Position numbers and translations under genes: made by a program. From JAHILA01 sp035528175 (GTDB taxonomy: Bacteria > Patescibacteriota > Minisyncoccia > RBG-13-40-8-A): a stretch of 64,000 nucleotides of DNA. The notes beneath the pieces are model-generated. The model did no database searches. It was not told the DNA's origin and saw only the letters and a list, made by a program, of their open reading frames with translations. The stretch lies in assembly GCA_035528175.1 (NCBI GenBank), contig DATKZC010000025.1, forward strand, positions 1 through 64,000, in the 5' to 3' direction. Below, in pieces: positions 24,542 through 32,715 of this stretch; the stretch's first letter is position 1; the number at the start of each line of letters is the position of its first letter.

Positions 24542-25444
24542 TCAAGAACCAATTCTTTTTCTACCCCAACTTATCAATAAAGCGCTAGCAATGAAAAGCG
24601 AAGTATATGTCCCTACAACAATTCCGATTATCAATGTCAATGAAAAATATTTCAGCGTTTCGCCTCCTAAAAAGAATATAGAAAAAAGAACCAAAAGCGT
24701 GCAAAAACCAGTACTAAGCGAACGGCTAATTACCTGATTCAAGCTTTGATTTATTGTCCCAGCAAAATCTTCCGACCTTGTTCTTAAAATATTTTCTCTT
24801 ACCCTATCAAAAACAATTACCTTATCATTCATGGTATAACCCAAAATAGTAAGCAAAGCAGCCACAATCGGTATATTAAATTGAACATTATTGAATTTTC
24901 CGAGCAAAATCAAAACAAAAACCGGAATAATAACATCAATTGCCAGGGTAATAATCGAAACCAGCCCGTATTGCCAGCCGCTGATTGGCCAGGAAAGCTT
25001 TCTGAACGCAACAGCAATATAAATAAGCAATGAAATCAAGGAAATGACTATCAGGGTAATTGTTTTGTTGCGCAGCTCCTTACCTATTGTCGGGCCAATA
25101 CTCTCAAATCTTCCTTCCTCAACTTTTGAAATTTCATTCAAACTGGATAACATCTGCTGATGGACATTTTCATCAATATCTTTAAATCTCAAAATAATGC
25201 CTTTTTCTCCTGTTGGCTGTATAATAATTTCACCTAAATCAAATTTATTTAATTTTTCCTGAATAATAGCATTATCCGGCCTATTCTCAAATTGAAATTC
25301 CCAAATTGTCCCACCCAAAAAATCAATTCCAAGATTCAATCCCAAAATAAATAGACAGGCTATGCTGGCAATAATAAGAATACTAATCAAGAAGTAATGT
25401 ATTTTATAATATTTTACAAAGGGAAAATTCATATTTATAGCCAA
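24542..25444 (-). CDS. secF: Protein translocase subunit SecF
   Basis: A 300-residue membrane protein with six helices. Residues 32-48 (LGLNLGIDFLGGTIWEFQF) carry the conserved GIDFxGG, and a periplasmic-type domain spans about 50-125. The second half has VIVFDRVREN, the helix-4 motif of SecF. With SecD it uses the proton gradient to pull secreted proteins through SecYEG. It overlaps secD by ten bases. Confidence 0.96.
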   Translation of the reverse strand: MAINMNFPFVKYYKIHYFLISILIIASIACLFILGLNLGIDFLGGTIWEFQFENRPDNAIIQEKLNKFDLGEIIIQPTGEKGIILRFKDIDENVHQQMLSSLNEISKVEEGRFESIGPTIGKELRNKTITLIVISLISLLIYIAVAFRKLSWPISGWQYGLVSIITLAIDVIIPVFVLILLGKFNNVQFNIPIVAALLTILGYTMNDKVIVFDRVRENILRTRSEDFAGTINQSLNQVISRSLSTGFCTLLVLFSIFFLGGETLKYFSLTLIIGIVVGTYTSLFIASALLISWGRKRIGS

Positions 25445-26784
25445 AGCTTTTTAATTTTCTCTCCATTTATGCTGAAGAAAAACTTAATTAAATAATTGGT
25501 GATTACGATTGCTGAAAACATGTTCACTAAATTACCAACAACCAAAGTAAGGGCGAATCCTTTAACAAAACTAGTGCCGAAAATAAATAAAATCAAACCA
25601 ACCAAGATGGTGGTAAAATTTCCGTCCCTAATCGAAGGCCATGCTCTCTTAACGCCATTAGTCAAAGCATCCAGATAATTCCTTCCATTCTTTAATTCCT
25701 CTTTAGTTCTAGAAAATATCAAAATGTTGGCATCAACAGCCATGCCCATTGAAAGCAAAAAACCAGCAATGCCAGCTAGAGTAAGAGTTACTGGCACTAA
25801 TTTAAAAACAGCCAAAAGCAATAGAACATAAATTATCAGAGAAATGGAAGCAAAAAATCCGCTCAAGCGGTAGGAAATAATCATAAATAAGAGTATTGCC
25901 AAAAATCCGATTATTCCCGCTTTCAAACTCTTGGTCAGAGAATCGTGCCCTAAAGAAGCTCCGATGCTCTGCTGACCGATTAAGTTAATCGGCACTGGCA
26001 AGGCTCCGGTATTTAATCTTTCAGCCAATTGCTTAGCTTCTTTCTGGGTAAATTGTCCGCTAATCTGAGCTTTGCCGCTCGGAATTTCTTCATTCACAAC
26101 CGGAATACTGATTGGCGCCCCATCCAGATAAATAGCTAATCTTTTGCCTATGTTTTTCTTGGTCAAATCAGCAAAAATTTTCGCACCTTCATTATCAAAC
26201 TCCAAAGTGACATATGGCTGATAAGTAGTCTGATCAAATTCCAATTGTGCGCTTTTCAAAAATCTGCCGGTCAAAGAAGTATTTGTAAAATCTGTTCCAT
26301 CTGCATTTTCTTCTTTAAATTCCAGATACGGAGTTCCACCAATCATTTCAATTGCTTCAGCGACATCTCTAACTCCAGGCAGTTCTATAATCAGACGGTT
26401 GGAGTCCCCTACTTTATTAATCTGGACTAATGGCTCGGCAACGCCGAATAGATTCACCCTCCTTTCAATTAAATCTCTAATTCCGTCCATAGATGAATCT
26501 CTATCTATCTCTCCTATTCCAGCAAGGTTCGCTTCATAAACTAAATGCGTCCCGCCTTGTAAATCCAGTCCTAATCTGAATGGTAATTTGTAAAACTCTG
26601 GAAGATTGAATCCAATTTGAGAATTCACCCAATTGACTGCCTTATCCCATAATACTGGATAATCCAGGGAGCCAGCTAAAACAAGTAAAATAAAAATCCC
26701 CAGCACAATCAGCCGGATTTTACTTTTTTCTTTGGCCGCATAATTCCCCTTTTCAACTGTTTGTTTTCTGTCTATAAAAGCCAT
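25435..26784 (-). CDS. secD: Protein translocase subunit SecD
   Basis: A 449-residue membrane protein. After one helix (about 24-42), FRLGLDLQGGTHLVYEA is the SecD signature, followed by the extracytoplasmic P1-type domain with RVNLFGVAEPLVQ and the SecDF head. Five C-terminal helices follow, including GMAVDANILIFSRTKEEL with the conserved acidic residue of the proton path. It is shorter than E. coli SecD (about 615) but usual for Gram-positive-like and CPR versions. It is the first gene of a secD-secF operon; YajC is not adjacent. Confidence 0.96.
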   Translation of the reverse strand: MAFIDRKQTVEKGNYAAKEKSKIRLIVLGIFILLVLAGSLDYPVLWDKAVNWVNSQIGFNLPEFYKLPFRLGLDLQGGTHLVYEANLAGIGEIDRDSSMDGIRDLIERRVNLFGVAEPLVQINKVGDSNRLIIELPGVRDVAEAIEMIGGTPYLEFKEENADGTDFTNTSLTGRFLKSAQLEFDQTTYQPYVTLEFDNEGAKIFADLTKKNIGKRLAIYLDGAPISIPVVNEEIPSGKAQISGQFTQKEAKQLAERLNTGALPVPINLIGQQSIGASLGHDSLTKSLKAGIIGFLAILLFMIISYRLSGFFASISLIIYVLLLLAVFKLVPVTLTLAGIAGFLLSMGMAVDANILIFSRTKEELKNGRNYLDALTNGVKRAWPSIRDGNFTTILVGLILFIFGTSFVKGFALTLVVGNLVNMFSAIVITNYLIKFFFSINGEKIKKLWL

Positions 26785-26792
26785 GAAATTTT

Positions 26793-26798
26793 ATTGTA
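26793..26798 (-). promoter_or_regulatory. -10 box of secD-secF
   Basis: TACAAT on the minus strand lies eight bases before the secD ATG; short or absent leader predicted. Confidence 0.4.
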
Positions 26799-26830
26799 AA
26801 GCAAAAAATTATTTTTGTAAAGTTTCGCAT

Positions 26831-27757
26831 TTATTTTCCGCGACGCTTCTTCTCAATGAAATAATCTCTCATTAATATTGCTCCTTCATCCTGCGTATCT
26901 TTGGCTTCACAAATTACAACAGGATTCAAACCTCTTTTTAAGATAGCGTCAATAAAGGGTTCGACCTGAGGATAATATCTATCATCATTATAATAGTCAT
27001 CTTTTGAAAAAGCTAATTGATTACCTTTTGTTTTATCAGAAAATGCCTTATGACCCTTCTCTCCGGTATGATCTATTCCTACTGGATACATATGAAAATG
27101 ACATTGTTTTAACATTTTCTTGCCCAAATGTTTTTCAATAGTGTCAAAAATGTTCAATATGTCTTCGGGAGCTTTTAAAATTCCTCCTTCGCGTGCATGC
27201 AAGTGTGCCAGATCTAGACAAGGTCTTGCAAAGTTGACCTTGTTACAAATTTCTATAATCTCCATTAACGACCCTAATTGATTTACCTTGCCTGATATTT
27301 CAGGATATATCTTAATTTTTTCTGTCGGCAAGTCGTCCTTAATTTCATTTAGATTTTGAATAAGTTTATCTAGTCCTGCTTTTCTATCATTATCAGAAGT
27401 GCCTGGAAAGTGTCCTGGATGAAAAATTATTCTCTGCGAGTTTATTAGTTCTGCCAGATGAAATGCTTTTTTAATTCTCTCTTGGGATCTTTTTACTATT
27501 TCTTTGTCCTTGCTTGCAAGAGTAATGTAATAAGGGGCATGAATTGAAATTCCAATTTTATATCGCGAGGCTAATTCTCTATATTTAATAGCTTGCTCAT
27601 CAGGCATCTTAATTCCGTAAGTATTCTGTAATTCAATCCAATTCAAACCAAGAAAATTTAACCATTGAAAAATATTTTCTCGCTTATTTTTAAAATCACT
27701 TTTAAAAAAATTCGGGGGGAAACCAGCAACGCCAAATTTAACTTCGGGTTCAGGCAT
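26831..27757 (-). CDS. Endonuclease IV-like TIM-barrel protein
   Basis: A 308-residue xylose-isomerase-like TIM barrel in the AP endonuclease family 2 (Nfo) group. Candidate metal ligands appear in the right order: HAPYYITLAS, IIFHPGHFPG, IYPEISGK, CLDLAHLHAR, CHFHMYPVGIDHTGEKGHKAF and VICEAKD. Nfo cuts DNA 5' to abasic sites. The region that is usually HLNDSK is HFHMYPV here, so a different substrate is possible. It has no shared operon with its neighbours beyond DUF1653 upstream. Confidence 0.75.
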   Translation of the reverse strand: MPEPEVKFGVAGFPPNFFKSDFKNKRENIFQWLNFLGLNWIELQNTYGIKMPDEQAIKYRELASRYKIGISIHAPYYITLASKDKEIVKRSQERIKKAFHLAELINSQRIIFHPGHFPGTSDNDRKAGLDKLIQNLNEIKDDLPTEKIKIYPEISGKVNQLGSLMEIIEICNKVNFARPCLDLAHLHAREGGILKAPEDILNIFDTIEKHLGKKMLKQCHFHMYPVGIDHTGEKGHKAFSDKTKGNQLAFSKDDYYNDDRYYPQVEPFIDAILKRGLNPVVICEAKDTQDEGAILMRDYFIEKKRRGK

Positions 27758-27783
27758 ATTTATAACAATTTATTTTGCATTTT

Positions 27784-27993
27784 TTATTTCTTGATATAAT
27801 CAAATCTCGGGATTTTTTTGCCATCTATTTCAACTTCTTCCAAAAACATTTTTAAAGGGCGTACCCAAATCTGATTGTCGCCATATAATGCCCGATACAT
27901 AACCATATCTTCTTGCGTTTCACTATGCTTGGCTATACCAATCACCTCGTATTCATTTCCTTTATAATGTTTATATTTCCCTAATTTAATCAT
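27784..27993 (-). CDS. DUF1653 domain protein
   Basis: A 69-residue protein made almost entirely of the DUF1653 domain: LGKYKHYKGNEYEVIGIAKHSETQEDMVMYRALYG, then a WVRPLKMF segment and a short tail. The fold is probably a small beta barrel. The family is widespread and uncharacterised. It lies 26 bases upstream of the endonuclease IV-like gene on the same strand; the plus-strand ncRNA promoter begins 43 bases from its start. Confidence 0.88.
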   Translation of the reverse strand: MIKLGKYKHYKGNEYEVIGIAKHSETQEDMVMYRALYGDNQIWVRPLKMFLEEVEIDGKKIPRFDYIKK

Positions 27994-28035
27994 ATTATTT
28001 TTGCTACAATATTTTTATTCCTCTTAGCTCGAAAT

Positions 28036-28064
28036 TTGACAATTATTCAAGATGGGATTAATAT
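28036..28064 (+). promoter_or_regulatory. TTGACA-17-TAATAT promoter of the ncRNA
   Basis: The -35 TTGACA (28036-28041) is a perfect consensus, the spacer is exactly 17 bases, and the -10 is TAATAT (28059-28064). No plus-strand ORF follows. Confidence 0.8.
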
Positions 28065-28070
28065 AAAATC

Positions 28071-28186
28071 ATTCGTGTCAGCGTAGGACAATGTCCGAAT
28101 AACGAGGCGTGCGTGAGACGCCTACAAGAGATAAAATCTCGGAGACTGACCCTTCAGCCAGTTATTAAAACGCTGGCTTTTTTTTA
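28071..28186 (+). ncRNA. Candidate structured non-coding RNA
   Basis: About 116 bases between a strong promoter and a terminator, on the strand opposite to both neighbours. A closing stem GUCAG/CUGAC (28077-28081 with 28146-28150) encloses three perfect hairpins: GGAC-AAU-GUCC (28086-28096), AGGCGU/ACGCCU (28105-28123) and GAGAU-AAA-AUCUC (28128-28140). The terminator is AGCCAG/CUGGCU (28156-28161 with 28173-28178) and eight T. CAGCGU (28079-28084) is complementary to ACGCUG in the terminator (28170-28175), which allows an alternative fold. The segment ACAAGAGAUAAAAUCUCGG slightly resembles the P3 region of ykkC-type riboswitches, but no gene follows on this strand. Class unknown. Confidence 0.75.
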
Positions 28187-30685
28187 TTTCCCATGACACT
28201 TCTTATATTTCTTACCTGAACCGCACGGACAGGGATCGTTGCGGCCAATATGTTTTGTTTGTTGGCTACCTTGCTGGCGTTGCGGGCGGGTTAATTCTAC
28301 TTTCAACAACATCTCAACAATCGCATTATCAATTTCTTCCAGCATGTGCTTGAATAAACGATGACCTTCGTTTTTATATTCAACCAATGGGTCGCGCTGT
28401 CCATAGGCGCGCAAACGCACGCTCTCGCGTAAACATTCCATTGTTTCCAAGTGTTCCATCCAAAGCATATCAATTGAACGTAATGATACAAATTTTTCCA
28501 ATCCCGCTCTCTCATTTTCAGGAACATCCCCGCCCAAACCTTCGGATTGTGGCGGGCCTGCCTGTTTGCGCTCCGCGCTTACGGCGGATTTCTCAAATTT
28601 ATTACAATATTGCTTATACTCGTCTTCTGTCATTAATTCCTTAATTTTTTGATGCATCTCTTTATCTGTTGCTTCGAATAAAATTTCTTTTCTCATTTTA
28701 TAAATCGTTTCCCTGTGCTTATTCATCACCTCGTCATATTCCAAAACATGATTCCTAATATCAAAATTATATCCTTCAATTTTTGCCTGCGCTTTTTCAA
28801 TCGCCGATGAAATCATTTTATTTTCAATCGGCTGATCCTCGGGAATTTTTAAAGCATCCATCAGGGTTTTAATCCTCTCTGAACCGAATCTCTGCATCAA
28901 TTCATCTTCCAATGAAACAAAAAATTCGGTAGAACCAGGATCGCCTTGCCTACCGGATCTTCCTCTTAATTGATTGTCAATTCTTCTTGCTTCATGGCGT
29001 TCAGTACCAAGAACATGAAGCCCTCCGGATTCACAAACTCTTCGACTCTGTTCGGGGTCTTGGGGATTACCTCCCAAAACAATATCAACTCCACGACCTG
29101 CCATGTTGGTTGCAACCGTCACGGCTCCTAATCTTCCTGCCTGGGCAATAATCGCGCCTTCCCCCTCGTGCTGTTTAGCATTTAAAATTTCGCATTGTAT
29201 TCCCTCTATTTTTAAGAGCATTCCCAAGTACTCGTTTTTTTCAATAGAAATCGTGCCTATCAAAACTGGCTGGCCTTTTTTATGGCGTTCTTTTATTTCC
29301 TGAACAATCGCTTTAAATTTCCCCTGCTCGGTTTTGTAAATCTTGTCTGGCAAATCTTTCCTAATCATCGGCTTATTAGTCGGCACAACTATAGTGTCCA
29401 ACTTATAAACCTTATCAAACTCTTCAGCATTGGTTAATGCAGTTCCTGTCATTCCAGCTAATTTGTTATACATCCTAAAAAGATTCTGGAAAGTAATTGT
29501 TGCCAAAGTTTTCGATTCCTTCTGCACTTGTACATTTTCTTTTGCTTCCAATGCCTGATGCAACCCGCCGGAATAACGCCTGCCAGGCATCAGCCTGCCG
29601 GTGAATTCATCAACAATAATTACTTCCCCATTTTTAACTACATAATCTTTATCTCTTTTGAATAAAACTTCTGCGCGTAAAGCTTGCTCCAAATGATGCA
29701 CTAATTGGATTCCGGCTTCATCATAAATATTCCCAACTCCCAAAACTTTTTCCACTTTATCCATACCCTCATTAGTTAAAGTAGCTGCGCGCATTTTTTC
29801 ATCAATTTTAAAATCAATATCCCTTTTTAATTGCGAAGCGATTTTGGAAAATTTCTTGTAAAGCTGGGCTGATTCCACATCCGGAGCGGAAATAATCAAA
29901 GGAGTTCTGGCTTCATCTATTAGAATACTATCTACTTCATCAACAATTGCATAATTAAAAACTCTTTGCGCCATATTATCCTTATCATAAGCCATATTGT
30001 CCCGCAAATAATCAAATCCGAATTCATTATTTGTTCCATATAAAATATCACAATTATAAGATTCTTTTCTCGAGATCGGTTTTAAAAAATCATCAATTAC
30101 CTTAAATCCGCCCAATTTATCACGTTCCTCGTCTAATTTTAATTCCGGCTTGCCCGCCGAAGCCTTGGCAAAGGCGGGATCGTAAATATAAGAAGTTTCA
30201 TGGTTTATACATCCAACGCTCAATCCAAGAAAATTATATATTTGCCCCATCCACACTGCATCTCTCCTTGCCAAATAATCATTAACTGTGATTAAATGCG
30301 CTCCTTTGCCTTCCAAGGCGTTTAAATATAATGGCAGGGTTGCAGACAAGGTTTTGCCTTCTCCTGTTTTCATTTCAGCAATCATTCCTTGGTGTAAAAT
30401 TATTCCGCCCATAAGCTGAACATCAAAATGCCTTTGATTTAATGTTCTCTTGGCTGCTTCTCTAATTAAGGCAAATGCTTCTGGCAAAATATCATCCAAG
30501 GTCTCTGACCTTGCCCCGAGCGCAGTCGAGGGGTTTAATCTATTCTTAAATTCAGAAGTTTTTTGTTTTAATTCCTCATTTGAAATAAGCTCGAATTGAG
30601 ATTCAAGCTTATTTATTTCATCAACAATCAACTGGATTTTATTCAAATACCTTTTATTCGGGTCTCCGAATAATTTCTCAAACAT
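28184..30685 (-). CDS. secA: Preprotein translocase ATPase SecA
   Basis: An 833-residue motor that drives proteins through SecYEG. The Walker A MKTGEGKT is near residue 107, the DEAD-type DEVDSILIDEAR near 245, and the second nucleotide-binding fold contains TNMAGRGVDIVLGGNP and QLRGRSGRQGDPG. The C-terminal zinc-binding SEC-C motif CPCGSGKKYKKCHG is intact. Three dispersed repeats lie inside the gene without breaking it: STALGAR near residue 53, AFAKASAGK near 172 and a compound SAVSAERKQAGPPQSEGLGG near 700. It starts one base after the stop of the M30-like protease gene, so it is probably transcribed from that gene's promoter. Confidence 0.97.
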   Translation of the reverse strand: MFEKLFGDPNKRYLNKIQLIVDEINKLESQFELISNEELKQKTSEFKNRLNPSTALGARSETLDDILPEAFALIREAAKRTLNQRHFDVQLMGGIILHQGMIAEMKTGEGKTLSATLPLYLNALEGKGAHLITVNDYLARRDAVWMGQIYNFLGLSVGCINHETSYIYDPAFAKASAGKPELKLDEERDKLGGFKVIDDFLKPISRKESYNCDILYGTNNEFGFDYLRDNMAYDKDNMAQRVFNYAIVDEVDSILIDEARTPLIISAPDVESAQLYKKFSKIASQLKRDIDFKIDEKMRAATLTNEGMDKVEKVLGVGNIYDEAGIQLVHHLEQALRAEVLFKRDKDYVVKNGEVIIVDEFTGRLMPGRRYSGGLHQALEAKENVQVQKESKTLATITFQNLFRMYNKLAGMTGTALTNAEEFDKVYKLDTIVVPTNKPMIRKDLPDKIYKTEQGKFKAIVQEIKERHKKGQPVLIGTISIEKNEYLGMLLKIEGIQCEILNAKQHEGEGAIIAQAGRLGAVTVATNMAGRGVDIVLGGNPQDPEQSRRVCESGGLHVLGTERHEARRIDNQLRGRSGRQGDPGSTEFFVSLEDELMQRFGSERIKTLMDALKIPEDQPIENKMISSAIEKAQAKIEGYNFDIRNHVLEYDEVMNKHRETIYKMRKEILFEATDKEMHQKIKELMTEDEYKQYCNKFEKSAVSAERKQAGPPQSEGLGGDVPENERAGLEKFVSLRSIDMLWMEHLETMECLRESVRLRAYGQRDPLVEYKNEGHRLFKHMLEEIDNAIVEMLLKVELTRPQRQQGSQQTKHIGRNDPCPCGSGKKYKKCHGK
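28529..28588. repeat. Compound dispersed repeat inside secA
   Basis: Bases 28529-28556 form a palindrome with arms CCCGCC and GGCGGG and encode PPQSEGLGG. The adjoining 28557-28588 encode SAVSAERKQAG. Together they add about 20 residues to the helical scaffold region of SecA, upstream of SLRSIDMLWMEHLE. Confidence 0.65.
30153..30178. repeat. Dispersed repeat, AFAKA-type, inside secA
   Basis: A 26-base palindrome CCCGCC-GAAGC-CTTG-GCAAA-GGCGGG that encodes PAFAKASAGK in SecA. Same family as 3549-3572. Confidence 0.75.
30514..30533. repeat. Dispersed repeat (GAGCGCAGTCGA core) inside secA
   Basis: A 20-base unit with CCCC and GGGG ends, 19 of 20 bases identical to the reverse complement of 32610-32629. 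It encodes PSTALGAR near the N-terminus of SecA. Confidence 0.75.
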
Positions 30686-30686
30686 T

Positions 30687-32474
30687 TTATAATGTCGTTT
30701 TATCTTCTCCTTTTGGATACCAGTCCAATTCTGATTTGTTAATTATAAATATTGATTCCGGTTTTCCGCCTTGAGATAGAAAGTTCTCGCCGGTTATGTT
30801 TAACCAACTTAAAATTCCTGTATCCTCGCCGGATATTTCCAGTTTATAAACTTTGTCTTCGCTTACGTACCTATAATAATTAGATGTCTTGAACGCGTCT
30901 CTTACTTCCGGACTAACGGTTTTAACTGCTTTCCATCCGCCAGTCAAATGGCCGTACATATTAAAGATAGCAGGATTAAGAAATAATCTTTTGTAGCCAT
31001 ATTGGCTAATGATGAAAATATCAAAATCACCAACTGCCCTGATTAAATCTCCTTCTTTTAATCCAAAATCTTCTGGCTTGGGCAATTCTTCTCCAGGTGG
31101 CTCAACCGGCTCATCAAAAAGATCCGTAAATGCGGAAAGAATAAAAGGATTTGTCGGTTCATTGTTTTGAAAATCGCTTTTCTTAAATTGATTAGAGATA
31201 GCAATCGTAACTGAATCAACTCTTGTTTTGAAATCAGGTATTTTCAGGATTCCGCTTTGATTTTCTAAGGTTAATTTTCCAACCACTGTCTGCTGATCTA
31301 TATAATCAACAATATAATAAACATTAAAATCACCCTGTCCCATAAAACCTTCAAACTCAATTTCCAAATCTTTAGCAATAGTGCTTGCATCCTGTTTATT
31401 AACAAAACGATACCAATATGGCGACCAATCTTTTACCTGCTGCGCAATATTAATTACGTTTGCTGATACGATGCTGTAAGTAATTGGTGAAATCTGGACA
31501 TTTCCTTTCAAATACGGATTTTTGTAGCCGTATATGCCGCTATAAATTGATTTGTCATTCAGATAATTAGCAATTGCCCAATTATTAAATATCTGAGAAA
31601 AAGTAGAACTATATCCTTTTTCTCTTAACGCCTGTTCAATGCTGTAGATTCCAACTTTATTGTTTTTTATCATTAAAGAAAAAATATCTTCTCCGAACTG
31701 CTCAGCCAGATAATGGCCCAAAAGATTCACTGATGGATAATCATACCTGTCGCCTTTCCACTCGGTCAGAGAATCTGATGGTTGAAAAAGAAAATCTTCA
31801 ACGCGCCTTTCTAAGTTGCTTCCTACGTAATCGCTATCCAATCCAGCTACTGTTGAAGCGTATTCACTCCTTAATTCATTAAGCCAAATATCTTCTTGGA
31901 CATTATTAAGTCTTTGTTTTTGATTCCAATTAATCATATGCTGCAATTCATGAGCAATCAAACCGTGAACTAAACTAGTGCCAACCTGGCTGACATTAAT
32001 ATAAATCATTTCTCTGTTATTGGAAGTGGGTTCCTGTAAGCTGGCGACTTCATCTCTTTCATTAAAATATCCTCCTGCTGTCTTTTTTAACTGTGTGAGG
32101 AGAATTGTAATTCTTTCATCGTTATCAATTCCAGGATTCCATTCCGAGCCAAAAATATATCTCAAAGAAGGATATGTTTTCTCATTAAATTGGACAGCAA
32201 TGTCATCTAGTCCATCAAGAAAAGAACCTTGCTGGACCAAAGACAATTCTTGCCAAAATGGATCTTCAACATAAAAATAAGCATTAGCAGAAACCTTTTG
32301 CAAGGTAGCTGCTATTTTTGTTCTTGTTTCATAATCAAAAGATGAATCAACAAAAAATTCACTGCTATCGCCGACTTCAAAAACAGCAAAAACAGAACAA
32401 CTGCAAATAATAAAAATCCCGCCTGAAACCAGCAGGATTGATAAAAATTTATTTTTTCTTAAAAGGGAAATCAT
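30687..32474 (-). CDS. M30-like zinc metalloprotease with CPR surface domain
   Basis: I place the start at 32474 (MISLLRKNKFLS), giving 595 residues; an upstream GTG at 32699 would read through a terminator-like hairpin, a repeat, a promoter and a structured leader. Residues 8-29 form a signal peptide. The catalytic motif HELQHMINW (HExxH) with a downstream E in WLNELRSEYAS fits hyicolysin-type (M30) peptidases. The last 125 residues (GDLIRAVGDFDIFI, YKRLFLNPAIFNMYGHL, GEDTGILSWLNIT) match a repeat domain I recall from many CPR surface proteins. It is likely an exported, cell-surface protease. secA follows after one base. Confidence 0.78.
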   Translation of the reverse strand: MISLLRKNKFLSILLVSGGIFIICSCSVFAVFEVGDSSEFFVDSSFDYETRTKIAATLQKVSANAYFYVEDPFWQELSLVQQGSFLDGLDDIAVQFNEKTYPSLRYIFGSEWNPGIDNDERITILLTQLKKTAGGYFNERDEVASLQEPTSNNREMIYINVSQVGTSLVHGLIAHELQHMINWNQKQRLNNVQEDIWLNELRSEYASTVAGLDSDYVGSNLERRVEDFLFQPSDSLTEWKGDRYDYPSVNLLGHYLAEQFGEDIFSLMIKNNKVGIYSIEQALREKGYSSTFSQIFNNWAIANYLNDKSIYSGIYGYKNPYLKGNVQISPITYSIVSANVINIAQQVKDWSPYWYRFVNKQDASTIAKDLEIEFEGFMGQGDFNVYYIVDYIDQQTVVGKLTLENQSGILKIPDFKTRVDSVTIAISNQFKKSDFQNNEPTNPFILSAFTDLFDEPVEPPGEELPKPEDFGLKEGDLIRAVGDFDIFIISQYGYKRLFLNPAIFNMYGHLTGGWKAVKTVSPEVRDAFKTSNYYRYVSEDKVYKLEISGEDTGILSWLNITGENFLSQGGKPESIFIINKSELDWYPKGEDKTTL

Positions 32475-32485
32475 AAAAATTTTGC

Positions 32486-32563
32486 GTTGCCAAAGGAGCC
32501 GGGAAAGTAAAACCCCAATACTTGGTATTAAATGGGTACTAGTTCCCGGACTCCTCAAGCAAC
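32486..32563 (-). promoter_or_regulatory. Structured 5' leader of the M30-like gene
   Basis: Read on the minus strand, 78 bases form a nearly continuous stem: GUUGC with GCAAC, GGAG with CUCC, and CCGGGAA with UUCCCGG, each separated by small loops. Inside lies a second hairpin ACCC/GGGU around AAUAC-CAA-GUAUU. It ends 11 bases before the ATG at 32474. This is the only long structured leader in the window and could be a riboswitch or thermosensor; I recognise no known class. Confidence 0.65.
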
Positions 32564-32578
32564 ACAATCTATAGTTTA

Positions 32579-32608
32579 AGTATAGCTGATACGAATAATG
32601 TGTGTCAA
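32579..32608 (-). promoter_or_regulatory. Promoter of the M30-like gene
   Basis: On the minus strand TTGACA (32603-32608), an 18-base spacer and TATACT (32579-32584). A start near 32572 gives a leader of about 100 bases. Confidence 0.7.
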
Positions 32609-32609
32609 A

Positions 32610-32629
32610 CCCCTCGACTTCGCTCGGGG
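32610..32629. repeat. Dispersed repeat (GAGCGAAGTCGA core), intergenic copy
   Basis: Twenty bases with CCCC/GGGG ends, next to the -35 of the M30-like promoter (one base between). It matches the copy in secA in 19 of 20 bases. Confidence 0.75.
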
Positions 32630-32631
32630 TA

Positions 32632-32709
32632 AAAAGAAAAACGTCGACTAAAAGCCAGACGTTTTTCCCCAAGTATAGAGTTTTCCCTTGCGGGATCACC
32701 CATTCAACT
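32632..32709 (-). ncRNA. Candidate small RNA ending in a terminator-like hairpin
   Basis: Downstream of a consensus promoter on the minus strand, about 78 bases contain a UCCC-GCAA-GGGA tetraloop hairpin (32685-32696) and a 9-bp stem AAAAACGTC/GACGTTTTT (32637-32645 with 32658-32666) followed by a T run. No convincing short ORF is present. Two stretches are complementary to the structured leader downstream: 32698-32707 to 32528-32537, and 32669-32676 to 32518-32525. Confidence 0.5.
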
Positions 32710-32715
32710 GTTTAT

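Noticed and set aside
28071..28186. SRP RNA, 6S RNA or tmRNA at the ncRNA locus
   Set aside because: No GGAAGGAAGCAGCC-type apical loop, wrong length for 6S or tmRNA, and no tag peptide or tRNA-like end.
32475..32699. GTG-started extension of the M30-like gene upstream of 32474
   Set aside because: It would translate a terminator-like hairpin, a dispersed repeat, a TTGACA promoter and the structured leader, and would precede a clear signal peptide.
32690..32707. GGGUGAUCCCGC on the minus strand looks like the T-box sequence GGGUGGNACCGC
   Set aside because: The promoter is only about 20 bases upstream, leaving no room for a specifier stem, and the match is imperfect.
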